From contig JAWRVZ010000064.1 of the NCBI GenBank assembly GCA_037043235.1, positions 2,634,501 to 2,698,500 of the forward strand: a stretch of DNA of 64,000 bases. The letters run 5' to 3'. Source of the DNA: Rhodeus uyekii (taxonomy: Eukaryota > Chordata > Actinopteri > Cypriniformes > Acheilognathidae). Made by a program: the position numbers and the translations under genes. The notes under the pieces are model-generated. The model saw only the letters and a program-made list of their open reading frames with translations, had not been told where the DNA came from and ran no database searches. Shown here one piece after another: positions 17,150 to 29,236 of the stretch (position 1 is the stretch's first letter; the number at the start of each line of letters is the position of its first letter).

Positions 17150-19400
17150 TCTACAGTTCCCTTTCGAAAGGGGACTCAACGCTGCGTCCCGTAGTTGTTG
17201 CTACGGGGGATACCTCCGGTATAACACATGTCAAAGGCATTAATCCAACCACGACAATGAACTTGATATTGGCCGGCAGCCACCTAAGACGTCACCAGAG
17301 GTGCAACTGCAGGTATAAAAGAGGGAACTGAACAATACGTCATTCTCTTTCTTATCTTCAAGAGACAGCTCTGTTTGAAGCGTTGTCAGCAAGGAAAAAC
17401 TCTTTTGATGTTTTCATCTGTGTCAGTGGTTTCTGACATCCGATGACACACACAAGATGTGCATTATGATAAAATAAAACGCCTGGATGAGGAGCGTGCA
17501 TGCCAACCCTCGAGGGGGCTGTTTGTGTGTGCTGCGAATGCCTCTCTTCTGAGGAAGCTGAGCTCGCGCTTGTTCCCATTTAATGAGTGAGTTTGGACAG
17601 CAATCTGCAAAAAAGGCTTGCCAACTATCTAGAGCAGGGGTGGGCAAACTACGGCCGGCGGGCCATATCCGGCCCGTTGGGTTTTTTAATCCGGCCCGCC
17701 GAACTTGCCGAACCTGTATTAAACCTCATTCATTTTACATTTCCCTGTAATGTCACTCTGTCGCGGCTGCAAGCGGCAGTGTCGCTGAAGCTGTGGTGTC
17801 CTTTATGCCGTTAATTCCGTGCTCAAAAGGAACGAGCGCAAAACTGTTTGTGCGCGCGTAAATTACATTTGCGAGGGGAAAACAGAGTAAATACGGGTAC
17901 CCGCGAGCTCATTTTAATCACTCGCGCGCGTGACATCTAACATTCGCCCGCTCTCGACTGCTGTTTTTGCTGTCGCTAGCACTTTTTTATTTTTGTCAGT
18001 CGTGGGGTGGGGCTTGCTCTTGTAATAGTAACATCAAATGTCATTGGTTAGTTCCCTTTTTTCCAGAGGTCAGTTGTGATTAGACGCCTGTGATTGTCAA
18101 TCTAGAGCTGAGGCAAATATATGATTCAGTCACATTGCATATTATGGTTTTTCTGTCAATTAAATTGTATTAATATTGTTTTGTTGTAATATCATGTGTC
18201 CCAGTCAAGTGAGACCAAACTATACTTTATACAGGTTTTCTAGGATTTCTTATAAGTAAATGCACAGGTATGACCTTCACCCCGGCCCCTCTGTCAATTT
18301 TAAGAAATCAATGTGGCCTGCGAGACAAATAGTTTGCCCACCCCTGATCTAGAGAGAGGCCAAAGAGCCAGCCAATGAGCTATTTTACTCTCAGCCATTG
18401 AATGCTGTTGCGAGCAAGCTTCTGCAATAAGTTGTGTTCTCACCCTCCACTTTGTGATTACTGTTCTTTGCATGCATCCACCAAACTCTAGCAAATTATA
18501 CTGATTTGAAGGTCGTGCAAGCACATGGTTATGCGAAGATGCCTCTGGTCTACCTCTCAGTTGGCAAGGTGTCCGTGTTGAAGGTGCCACCCATACTATC
18601 ACAGCTGTTGTGTGAAAAATTGCACATTAATGACAGAGCATTCATGGCAGCAGGTCAAGCTGGTGCGGCCTTGCACAACCATGGCGGTGTTGCAGGTGTA
18701 CCTGCTGAAATGTATAAGCAAACAGCTTTTTCTATTGATTGGTCTCAAAGTTCTGGGAGGCAAAGGTGCACTCAGTAGCTTTCAGATCTTGAATACCCCG
18801 AAGCCCAGGTCTAAGGTCACGTTGAGGATTGGCGAGTGGGCCGTAAGGCAAGTACTGCTTCTTGTGTGGCGAGCAGTCAAGAAGGCGGGATGTGTGCCCT
18901 GGTGGCTCAGAGGCTCCTCCCCTTTCTCTCTCCTGGGGCATTGCAGAACTGAGGCCTCCGCCCAAGAGCCAATAGCTAGAGAATTTCCTTTGAATGAAAA
19001 TAGAAGAACTGCCCACAAAAATTATTATGTCAGGCGTTGCCTCTATGGTAAGAGTGGAATTCTGTGTCTCAGCGCTATGCAACCTCTGCCCGCCCGAGGT
19101 CGTCTAGCGAGAGGTGCATCCTTTTCGCCTAGTAGAAGAAGGTAGCTTCACGGGAGGCCTCGCTCCTTGGTGTGCCAGTGCCTGTGCTGTAGGCTCCAGG
19201 TCCTTCCTAGCAAGAAGCCCTTATAAATACTCTAGAGTGTTGCATTTTGACCTCCTCTCGCTTCAGTGAGTTGTTAGGCCTCCACTCTTTGAGCCAGCCA
19301 CTGCATTTAGATGAGCACTAGTATAGGCCTCCCCTTGTTTAGAGTTCTCCCCTTTTGGAAGCCTTGCTCCTAGGGCCCCCAAGTTTATTAGCTTGAAAGA
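17150..19400 (+). mobile_element. Decayed DIRS-like retrotransposon, 5' region and gag remnants
   Basis: Begins with the ttccctttcgaaaggggactcaacgctgcg-type terminus common in fish DIRS-like elements, with TATA-like tataaaag near 17316. Protein similarity to DIRS gag is patchy: a frame across 18361-18430 (ending N-A-V-A-S-K-L-L-Q) and another near 18650-18720 (T-M-A-V-L-Q-V-Y). Frames are broken by shifts and stops, and a hAT element interrupts the relic at 17635-18346. Pieces to about 19400 look GC-richer than the flanks. Assignment rests on recalled family resemblance. Confidence 0.5.
17635..18346. mobile_element. Non-autonomous hAT transposon with perfect 8-bp target duplication
   Basis: 712 bp. 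The 17-base terminal inverted repeats caggggtgggcaaacta are perfect at both ends. The 8-bp duplication atctagag sits at 17627-17634 and 18347-18354. No transposase frame, so it was mobilised in trans. Confidence 0.92.
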
Positions 19401-20290
19401 TTAAACTGCAGTTAAAAATAGCTGACTTTTATTGCATGATATACAGATGTTCTTTTTCAGCTTATTAAATTGTAAATCGATAGTTCAGAGAAGAGATCAT
19501 GTATAATATGTGCATATATGTACATGGATGTGTTGACAAAAACAAATCCAGGTCAGTTTTCTGATAACCAATCGTTGATAGCAAAAAAATGTGCATTGGC
19601 ATATCTTAATAGTGTGACAATTTCATATACGTACATTTTATTATAAATTTATTATATGTTTCATACCCATAAAGTCGCAGCCTTGACAGGTATTTCCTAT
19701 CTTGGGAGTATGGAGGGAACTACATCCATGAATTATGAATCAGATACAGTATGTGTTGAGATCTCGATCCCACCTCTCATTTTACAGGCGCATGCTGATT
19801 TGAAACCAGGACAGTTTCTTATATGAAGAACCATGAAATATTCAGTAACTGAAATGGAGTACAGTTATTAATGATGTACGTGAGTGCAATATCTCTCCCG
19901 TGCATCAGGGGTAAGTTCTGAAACAATAAAACAGCACCCGAAGCCCAGAGTTACACATGTGTGAGTTCAAAATGAACAGAAAACAGATCACCTGGCAAAT
20001 AGATGAACAGATTTGTATAAGCTTATTAACTGCTATACATTTCTGTAATTTGTACAGTTAATTACTGTACATCGTTCAGTATTATACTCCTAATTCTCTT
20101 CACTGTAAGTAACTGTGATTCCCTTTGCATCATGGACATTTTCTGTGACATCAAACACCATATACACCATATTTTTGAAATTTGGTCTATGTTACTGAAT
20201 TTTTTGTTGTGTGTGTATGTCTCTATAGCAATGAAAAACTTTTTTTCCTATCGTTATTAGCACTAATAAGGGAGTTTTTAGAGGGCGGAA
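19401..20290. other. Intergenic DNA, nothing recognised
   Basis: AT-rich, no frames or repeats that I could support. Confidence 0.35.
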
Positions 20291-20299
20291 AATTGATTC

Positions 20300-20530
20300 T
20301 TTATTTTTCTGTTATTTCTTATGGGGAAAAAATAATCGGAGATACGAGCAATTTGAGTTGGTACAAAAATTAAAAGAAAGTTAATTTTTTAATCTTGTTT
20401 TTAGTTTTCCTTATTTTCGTACATTTGGTTTGCCCTACACTACAGTAAAACCTTGAGATACGAGCATAATACTTTCCAGGAACTAGCCCATAACTCAAAT
20501 TGTGTGTGGATGTTCCCTCCCGTGTCTTCC
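20300..20530. repeat. Tigger/pogo-type fragment
   Basis: The segment from 20443 (cagtaaaaccttgagatacgagc) resembles the ends of the Tigger MITEs at 47771 and 60285, and gagatacgagcaatttgag at about 20340 looks like a second, facing piece. Boundaries unclear. Confidence 0.4.
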
Positions 20531-20819
20531 CGAGTTTCAGAGTCTATGTCTTTTCAGTTGGCCTGTAGCATGAGAGATTATTTTTGTCTTTTTTATTTTT
20601 ATGAAAAAATAACATAGTTAGGTTTATGGCTACATTTTTACTTTTAGCATTAGTTTGTTATCAGTTTTTTATGGAATTGAATATTTACTGCAATTTGTGT
20701 GTGTGTGTGTGCATGTGTGCCCGCTATGTTTTAAATAAAGTTTAAAGTTTGTGTATTTATAAGATGTGCCTTTTTAAAATGTGTAATTTCTACTTCTCTG
20801 TGACAAAGTGGATGGTGAG
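20531..20819. other. AT-rich spacer with short GT repeat
   Basis: A (TG)n tract near 20696-20712; otherwise featureless. Confidence 0.35.
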
Positions 20820-21660
20820 AAAAGTTGGCGTAAATCCCGTCAGTCAGCGTCTGTGCCCGCGGTGACCCGTTAGTCTGCGCCTGAGCCAGCTCCAGATCTG
20901 CTGTGCCGAAGGAGAAGGCGTAAGAGGAAGAGGAGGACTTCCACAGCTCCTCCGGTGCTCCTCGCCCTGATGCTCCTCGCCCTGCCTGCCTCTCCAGAGC
21001 TCCTCGACAACCATATTTTTTTGTGGGTGGTATAACACCAGCTTGAGGGCGGGTGGGACAAAGGAGGCAGAGCCTCCGGAGCTAAACTATGTCCTTGAGT
21101 TGCCCCGGCATCCTCTGGCGCCGCCCTGGAAGGCTGCACTGCCCCGGGGCCCCTGATCCTCCGACGGCACCCTGGAAGGCTGCACCCCCATGACCTCCTG
21201 ATCCTCAGGTGCCGCCCTGGTCCTCCTTGGCCCCGGCACCACCCTGGAGACCACCCTGAATCTGTAATCACCGGTCTCCAGGGTGCCCGCCCCCCACCCT
21301 ACTCTGGACTTTTTACGGCGCAAGGTCGTGCCTTCCGGGAGGGGGGAATAATGTCACAGCACCGTCTACTGGGACTCTTATTTTGCTTTCTTGTTGGTCA
21401 CAAGTTGTTGTCATCAGTTGCCATGGACACTCACCACAGCTGTTTGTCATTTGTTAATCACTGTTAGTTCTCCTTGTGAATTTAGTTCTCCTCGTTCATT
21501 CCTAAGTTGTCAGTTGTTGTTCATGTATACTCCATGTTTGTTTCAACCTAGAGTTTGCGTTTGCCACATGTTAGTGTTCACTGCTGTTACATCACCCTGC
21601 ATTCCTTATTAAAGTTCCATTGGATCATCATTTGTATTCGTTCTTGCCTAACCCGTGACA
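20820..21660 (+). mobile_element. 3' end of a gag-only LTR element: proline-rich tail, polypurine tract and 3' LTR
   Basis: GC-rich sequence with repeated tcctcgccctg and cctggaaggctgcac units (about 20920-21230) encoding broken proline-rich repeats like those of the complete element at 28735-30953. A polypurine tract gggaggggggaataa (about 21338-21350) precedes an LTR of 309 bp (21352-21660; tgtcaca...cgtgaca). The 5' half is missing and the frame is broken. Confidence 0.6.
21352..21660 (+). repeat. 3' LTR of the truncated gag-only element
   Basis: Starts tgtcaca, ends ccgtgaca, contains attaaag as likely polyadenylation signal near 21608, and follows a G-rich polypurine tract. Confidence 0.6.
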
Positions 21661-22980
21661 GTTATTAATGTTTCGTTGGTTCTTTCTTGTTTTTGCATGA
21701 GTTCATAATTTCTTTGTATTACAGCTTGGCCACACAATTACTATCCAATTACTATGTACTATTACACAACTATGCTGTGCTTAGAACATTGTTTTAATAA
21801 AGGGCGAAGACTTCAATTTTCCTAGTCTGCACTGTTATCTAAATTAATTTGCCATATTTGAGTGAATTTAAAGAGGTCACCTTTATTGAGATCGTTGAGT
21901 TCATTCAAAACATTCTCTCAAGACAGAGAAAGATGAGCAAAGTTTCTACACATTCTGAACTTGAATTATGAGTCTTGAACAAAAATTGAGTCATCAGGCA
22001 ATTTAGCTTGACATTGACTTAAATCACCTCTCTGAAAGCACTATCAAATCCAATTCAATGTAATATTCACGAAATATCCACATTTATTAAGATCTCAGAT
22101 AGACAGCAGTTTTGCTGTAAGGAGAAAAATACAAAACATGAAGAAAACTATAAATTTCTACTCTGTTTCATAAAAAGTGTACCATGTCCCTGTCCTTGTC
22201 TCAGAGTTTAGCACCAAAAATTAACTGCATCCCACGATCTCAAGCACATTAAGGATCCAGCATGCTTTCGGGCCTCATTAATGCTGGAACATCTGCAGTT
22301 CACTCACACTCAACCCATGGGACACCAGTGGACGTCTTTAAACAAAAGACGCCTGGTAGAAGAATAAAGGTTCGCTGAATTTCCCTCCTTCTTTTTAGTG
22401 CTTTAGTGGATGCTGGGAAACTGTCTGTTTCCATAACTGGCAAAAGTGACATAAGAAGTGACAAAACTTGAGATTGACCAGCAGGGTAGTATGTGGAAAT
22501 AAGAGAATGCAAGATACTGTATTTTTTTCTATTGCCAATTAATTAGTACCATAGGGAGACGAAAATGAATTAGAATCGGTCATGAGAGTGTTTATCAAAT
22601 CTTTTTACAGGGCCATTGATGTAAAACAAGACCGGTTGAAAGCTTGTATGTGAAGTAAATTAATGTTTGTGCTATTTATTCTGGCTCCCAATTTATGTCT
22701 ACCTGTCAAGATGATTATATTGTAAACCACTGGTCATCTGCCGGTTTACTGCTCTGATAGAATAAATCTGTTTCACAGTTGTCTGCTCTGTTGGACCAAC
22801 TGTCTACAGACAGCCTTCCTAAGCAATGTTCACATTGATAATGATTTGAAGTTACTGAGTGTCATTCCTTTTCTTTCTTCCTTAATTTATTTTTGTTTAT
22901 TGACTTTTTTTATTTGCATTGGCATGTTCTGTTGTAACTATTTGTTTTCAGTAGCTCCTCTTTATTCTTCAATACACTCA
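21661..22980. other. Intergenic DNA, nothing recognised
   Basis: AT-rich; short frames only, none with recognisable similarity. Confidence 0.35.
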
Positions 22981-22984
22981 GTAT

Positions 22985-23958
22985 TGGGGTTGAGATCTGG
23001 TGACTGTGGGGGCCATTTTAGTACAATGAACTCATTGTCATGTTCCAAAAAAAAAAACATTTTGAAATTATTCAATCTTTGTGACATTGTGCATTATCCT
23101 ACTAGAAGTAGCCATCAGAGGTGGTGGTCATAAAGGGATGGACATGGTCAGAAACAATGCTCAGGTAGGCCGTGGCATTTAAACAATGCCCAATTGGCAC
23201 TAAGGGGACTAAAGTATGCCCAAACACTTTACAATCCCCCACAACATTACACCATCACCACCAGCCTGCACAGTGGTAACAAGTTATGACGGATCCATGT
23301 TCTCATTCTGTTTACGTCAAATTCTGACAGATATCGAGACCTATCAGACCAGGCAACATTTTTTCCAGTCTTCAACTGTCCAATTTTGGTGAGCTCATGC
23401 AAATTGTAGCCTCTTTTTCCTATTTGTAGTGGAGATGAGTGGTACACGGTGGGGTCTTCTGCTATTGTAACCCATTCGCCTCAAGGTTGTGCGTGTTGTG
23501 GCTTCACAAATGCTTTGCTGTATACCTCGGTTGTAACGAGTGGTTATTTCAGTTAAAGTTGCTCTTCTATCAGCTTGAATCAGTCGGGCCATTCTCCTCT
23601 GACCTCTAGCATCAACAAGGCATTTTCGCCCACAGGACTGCCATACACTGGATGTTTTTTTCCTTTTCACACCATTCTTTGTAAACCCTAGAATTGGTTG
23701 TGCGTGAAAATCCCAGTAACTGAGCAGATTGTGAAATACTCAGACTGGCTCGTCTGGCACCAACAACCATGTCACGTTCAAAATTGCTTTAATAACCTTT
23801 CTTTCCCATTCTGACATTCAGTTTGGAGTTCAGGAGATTGTCTTGACCAGGACCAACCCCTAAATGCATTGAAGCAACTTCCATGTGATTGGTTGATTAG
23901 ATAATTGCATTAATGAGAAATTGATCAGGTGTTCCTAATAATCCTTTAGATGAGTGTG
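22985..23958 (-). pseudogene. Decayed Tc1-like transposase and transposon end
   Basis: On the minus strand, frames at 23395-23670 and 23247-23447 carry the typical Tc1 N-terminal half: R-K-C-L-V-D-A-R-G-Q-R-R-M, the T-L-T-E-I-T-T-R-Y-N segment and T-N-R-K-K-R-L-Q-F-A, in two frames. The right end (about 23930-23958) contains gaacacct... reversed as aggtgttcctaataatccttta, the usual subterminal sequence of this fish Tc1 family. The C-terminal catalytic part is cut off near 22985, with several indels and an internal poly-A expansion at about 23047. Inactive. Confidence 0.8.
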
Positions 23959-23959
23959 C

Positions 23960-25170
23960 ATATTACTATTAGTATTATTATAATGGTTTTTACAAAACAT
24001 ATTTTGAAATAATTGCTAAAAAACAATTATACAGTTAATTAAACATAAAAATATACTTATGTATAATATTATTATATTTAAATTATAATTTATGTTTAAA
24101 TAATATTAGCATTCCACATACTGTATATTCAATGACCTTTTGCAATACACGAGGGAAACATGCAGAACTGTCACTGATTTCAGCTAAAATCTTTCAAGTT
24201 AAAATTTTCAAACTAGAATTTTGCATCCTCTTACATCTGACATGCATGTGAATTCACTCTCAAATAAAAAGACTTCCTTTCAATGTATTGACCGGTGACA
24301 CTTGGACTTTGATGACTGTCTTTTGTTGGCACAGAGATTAGCAGAGATTGAGCTGATAACAGGAGAGTGATCGGTTAATTCACCTGCTCTCACGTCTACC
24401 ATATCACCAAGAGAACAAAACTTTGTCCTCCGCTTTTTTCACATCAGTCCCGCACCAGTTTTGCACTACAAATGTGTGACTTCAATGCTAAAACTTGTGT
24501 AGAAAAGTGCAGTCAATTTGGTTCCGTCACTATGTTTAAATCATTGCTGTCCTTGAATGAACATCATTCTTCACTGAACAGGAAAAGCACCCCCCATGTA
24601 CTTTCAAGAGAACTAAATGTACTGTTTCTCCAGCTAAAATGATCATCTATCAAGCTGAGGAGAGAAAAGGAGGCTAATGAACAAAAGGCAATCATGAATA
24701 ACAAGACGGCTTGGAGACTAAGCAGACAAAGGCATAACATAGAATGGGCTTCCTTTCATAATCCATTTGTGTCAGAACAAAGCTTGACCTTGACAGTTTG
24801 TTGAAACTACAGTCACGGTTGACGAGAGGAACCATACAGTGTAAGGTGGAATATAAGTCAATTTCTTTGCCCCGACTGACATCCGCTACGTACTGTTACT
24901 CGGGTGTCTGCACACAACTGAAAGTCAATAGTCTCATTTCACCAGAATCAGAGTTAGGAAGATATTCAGACACATCCAGGAAGCTGTTAATTATTGCTGA
25001 CAATACCAAAGTACCAAGAGGGAAGATGAGAAGATCAAGTTGAGTGAAATTATAAATCACAGAGGAAAAGTGAGACAGGATAACATGAAATTAAGACATG
25101 GTATGAATACTTTATGAGTTGGTGAAGTTTTAAGAAAATAGCATTCACCTTCGACTGAGACTATATGTTG
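23960..25170. other. Intergenic DNA, nothing recognised
   Basis: Very AT-rich around 24000-24130; no supported genes. Confidence 0.35.
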
Positions 25171-25174
25171 ACAA

Positions 25175-25570
25175 CTGTTACAAATGGTACTAACAGGCAG
25201 AAATCCAAATGCTTGTCTTTAATAAGAGTAGTCGTACAGGCAGGGGTAATCAGGACAGGCAGAGAACATACACAATACCAGGCAAGGGTCAGAAAGGCAG
25301 GCAGACAGAATCAGGTACGATAATCCAGGCGGGGAAGTCAAGACAGGCAGATAACATACACAAGCTATAATCCAAGCACAGGTCGGGTGGGCAGACAGAA
25401 TCAATGACGGGTAAACTGCAGAAATGGTAACAGGCGATCAGGCAAAGGAATAAACGCTCAGAAACGTTAGCAATGCTAGAACAAGACTTTGCAATGTGTG
25501 TGCATGGTTTAATAGTTGACGTACTTGTGAAGCTACTTATAGTCGGTAGAATCATTAGGGTTTTCTTAAA
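25175..25570 (-). repeat. Degraded solo LTR related to the gag-only element at 60-62 kb
   Basis: The segment reading tgttacaaatggtactaacaggcagaaatcc then aatgcttgtctttaataag and gtcgtacaggcag parallels 61772-61840 (end of the minus-strand LTR) with many substitutions and indels. The other end is not resolved. Confidence 0.6.
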
Positions 25571-27118
25571 CATCTCTCTCAATGTTTGGCCTTGTTTTTA
25601 GTTAAAATATCTAAACATTCAAAATACATTTACTTTTCAAACAGAAGTACTCAAGAAATGTTGACCTATTTAAATGTGAACTTGCTGCTGCCAATATATT
25701 CATAACATGCTGCTGTGAGCAAGATATGCTACTGTGGTACAACATAGTGTAGTTTAATTACTTGTGGCAGATCTATACAGGCAGAGCTTGGGAAGGTGGA
25801 GTGTTTTGAAACTGGTACAGCAAATGCTGACCAAGTATTTGAAGACGGAGCAGCAAGCTCATTGATTACTGACACAACAGGGACCAATCAACTGTTCCCT
25901 GTAGTGAATGATGTCATTGCAAGCAGAGGACCTATCAGTCTAGAGTTTAATGACATAACTTTTTATTTCAAAGAATCGTGGCCAATTTCGCATAAAGGAA
26001 TAGAATTAGTGTATTCCCACTTGCTTTGAAATTTACCATATTTGTGTTACCTACATGGAAACAGTGTTTACCTGTTTGGATATGCCGCTCTGCTCAGATT
26101 CTCAGGGTTTATCCCATCGCTCCTTTATTTTCCAATCAAGCCCTTGAAGAGGAATCCATCTGAAATTTCTATCTAGAAATGAAAGTATAAGCATTTTATC
26201 GATGCGGTTCTAAATGACTGCTCTCTGACATATCCCTTGATTGATGATATTAAAGAACTAGTGAGAAGAGGGAAGTAAGTGAGCAAAATAGATTGAGAGA
26301 GGGGAGAGAAATCATTAGACTGTTCAAGTCTCCTGTTGATGTGGCCGTACACAGTTTAAGGCTAAAACATCCTTGAATGGTTTTCAGACTGCCAAGCATT
26401 TGCATTCACATTTTTGACATTTCTTTGCTTTTTTCGTTTTGTTTAACTGCCTTCAATATATAACCATGATGATGGATTGGGTGAATTTAGCAAATTGTAA
26501 CAATGACATATACATGTATACCATATTTTATACGTACAGAACATAGATGCATAGTTGTATACCTCAATTTATACATACAAAACATCTTATTTTCTTCTGC
26601 ATTACAAATAAAGAGTTTTTTTATCAATTAGTATTAAGAGGTGACAGATTGTGCTAAATTGTCATGAGAAGAAAAATGTCACAATGCTTACAATCTTTAT
26701 GGTCCTTAAAATTGACTTCATTTTCTTTATGCAAGATTTTGTTTTCCTTTTATTTTTTAGGGTGAAATATAATATGACCCAAAAATTTCTCAATAGATTT
26801 TGTTGGGATTCATCTGGTTTCACAGTACCGGTGGATTGTGAAATTAGCAAATGTAATGCACTGTGAAAAACTTGAGCCTTTACAGACCATGAAATGCAAC
26901 ATTTTGTTTCATTGAGGTCTGGTGTTTCACTTGATTGTTAGCCTTCGATCAGCAATCCTCCCTCAGCACATCCCGACAATCCATCGCAGCAGTCCTCCAA
27001 TGTGTGCTTGTGATCTGGGCTGGAGTCCAGCGTCATAGAGTGGTGTGTGTTGAATGAGAGACACCATAACCTCATTGCCCACAAAAACAAATAGATACGA
27101 GCATATATACAGGTTCTG
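25571..27118. other. Intergenic DNA, nothing recognised
   Basis: AT-rich, no supported genes. Confidence 0.35.
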
Positions 27119-27119
27119 G

Positions 27120-27535
27120 TCATATAATTAAAATATAATCAAAAAGTTTATGCATTTCACAAATTCCATTCAGAAAGTGAAACACGTATATTGTATACAG
27201 TACATTAATTACACACAGACTGATATATTTCAAATGTTTATTTCTTTTAATTTTGATGATTATAACTGACAATTAAGGAAAATCCCAAATTCAGTATCTC
27301 AGAAAATTAGAATATTACTTAAGACCAATACTTAGAAATCTTGGCAAACTGAAAAGTATGAGCATGTACAGCATGAATTACTGTTGTAAGTCAGTTATAA
27401 TTATCAAAATTAAAAGAAATAAACATTTGGAAAATATCAGTCTCTGTGTAATGAATGAATATAATATACAAGTTTCACTTTTTGAATGGAATTAGTGAAA
27501 TAAATCAAATGTTTGATGATATTCTAATTATATGA
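27120..27535. mobile_element. MITE with long terminal inverted repeats
   Basis: 416 bp. About 150 bases at each end are inverted copies: the left end tcatataattaaaatataat pairs with the complement of the right end ending atattctaattatatga, and the inner sequence atttcttttaattttgatgatt also recurs inverted. The central spacer is about 110 bases with no coding capacity. Probably a Tc1/mariner derivative, because the ends carry TA-rich termini; the superfamily is an inference. Confidence 0.7.
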
Positions 27536-27539
27536 TACA

Positions 27540-28728
27540 TCAGTACAAGATAACATGTCAGACTACACACTGATGTTCCGACTGATTTTTGATCTGTACC
27601 TGGTTTGTTTTTGCACAAATTTTGCCCAGCCAGATGGCACTTCCATTTCCTTTTCTTCCACTTTTTGAAGAAAAGACAAAACATACAAGAGAGAGAAAAA
27701 AAATCAAGGCAATGAGATATTGGGCCACAGATATTGAATGTTGGTCACTAGGTAAGCATTGTTTAAAGCCAACTTTACACTTTGAATCCAGCTAATGAGT
27801 CCCTCTGGATGACCCTCCATCGTTTGCTGAGTTTGAATTTCCTCAGTAGGAATGAAGCAACCTTTATCAGCCTGACAACGTGCATACTAAGCCTGCATGT
27901 GTGTGTGTGTGACAACAGAAAAGACCCTGAAATCCATTACTGAATTTTTCTTTCTCAGACAACCTTGGCGAATTTATCTATTCTAAAGCTTTCTGAGTCG
28001 CACAGTTTAGTCCTACCAGCAATTTCTTTTAGTCAGCGATAACTGCGCAGCCATACCTTTTGGTTGAGATCAAAAAGACATGGGCCTCTTAGAAATAGAA
28101 AGGAATTGTACAAAGAACACAAACTGACGTGTGATATACAGCCCAAACCCGACAACTGAAAACTTCCCGCAGCATGTATGTCTCAATCTTAGAGCTTTAT
28201 AATGTGAAATGGCAAAGCTCGGATATCCTGTAGAGATGAAGGGTTCCCTGCTCAGTGTGTCTGTAATGAGACCCCATGACACTGCGGTACCATGAGCCCT
28301 CTTGGTTTGTGATAACACATATATGCCTGCTGGCGGTCTCCACAACCCAACGTAATTGTCACATCAGATGAGCGTCCTATTGACCTAGCGGTGAAGGGTT
28401 GATTTTCAGTGACGTGATGTTTTTGACATTGTATCTGTTACTGTAGAGAAATGGGCATGACATTTCTTTGGTAATCTCTCTTTCTAGCTCCCTTGTTTTT
28501 TTTTTGTTTTTTTTACCAAGGTCAAGGACAACAACCAACTAACGTTTTACATATTTTGGAAAAAAATAAGCTTTTAAAATGTATATTTTATTTTTTTTAT
28601 TTTTTTGTTAGTATTTTTTTAAAAGCTTAATTTTTTCCATCTTTTCTGGGGTTGAATTGGCTGGAGGTTTGGCTTTTTAGTTTCAGCACGTAGATGCTGT
28701 AATTTTACCATTTTTCTACAAACAATCA
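27540..28728. other. Intergenic DNA with short GT and poly-T tracts
   Basis: A short (GT)n near 27896-27911 and T-rich runs near 28490-28625; an imperfect palindrome aagcttttaaaa... flanks the T-rich run at 28569-28630. No genes. Confidence 0.35.
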
Positions 28729-28734
28729 ACTTTC

Positions 28735-29157
28735 TGTCACGGCTCTGTCATTATAGTTGGGTCTCTTCGAGTGTCTGTTGACGGAGCCTGACACTGCCCC
28801 TTTAATTGTGTCTTGTCCTTGTGAACCCCGCCCATCTTGTTACCTCTTTCCCTTGAGTGTTGTCAGCTGTTCACAGCTTGTTACCCTTCCTCATGTGTTC
28901 CTTAAATACTCCTCAGTGTTTGCTGTCTGGTGTTGCGTCGTTGTCATCAGTTTATCATTCTTGTTGTTCCTGATCTGTGTTCTTGCCGTGTTCCAGCCCT
29001 TGTTCCTGGTTTGTGTCACGTTATAGTTTAATCTGGTTAATATCATGTTTTCCCCCCTCGTGGGTTTTGCTTTACATTTATGTTTGTTATGTTCTTTTGT
29101 GATAATAAATTCCTCTTCACCCTGCACTTGAGTCCTTCCCCTGTTCGTATCGTGACA
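28735..29157 (+). repeat. 5' LTR of the gag-only element
   Basis: Contains a TATA-like ttaaata (28902-28908), the inferred RNA start at 28932 and AATAAA at 29104-29109. Confidence 0.9.
28902..28942 (+). promoter_or_regulatory. TATA-like box and inferred RNA 5' end used for self-priming
   Basis: ttaaata lies 30 bases before gttgcgtcgtt (28932-28942), an 11-mer exactly complementary to the site just after the LTR. Spacing fits a transcription start at the first base of this 11-mer. Confidence 0.7.
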
Positions 29158-29158
29158 G

Positions 29159-29169
29159 AACGACGCAAC
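29159..29169 (+). other. Self-priming primer-binding site (Tf1/sushi type)
   Basis: aacgacgcaac, one base after the 5' LTR, is the exact complement of LTR bases 28932-28942. Tf1 and vertebrate sushi elements prime with an 11-nt RNA 5' end in this way. No tRNA match was noticed. Confidence 0.75.
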
Positions 29170-29236
29170 CATTGTGGACTCAGCGGGTAGAGGATATTTA
29201 TTTAATTCTTTTTATTTTTTTTTTCAAATTTTCATT

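Noticed and set aside
18612..19145. 177-codon frame after the hAT element
   Set aside because: Only a short stretch resembles DIRS gag; the rest is out of frame or unrelated, so treated as part of the relic, not a gene.
20870..21271. 133-codon minus-strand frame rich in Arg and Gly
   Set aside because: Antisense of the proline-rich tail of a gag-only element.
22300..22512. 70-codon minus-strand frame and other short frames in 21.7-28.7 kb
   Set aside because: Length and codon content expected by chance in AT-rich DNA; no domain recognised.
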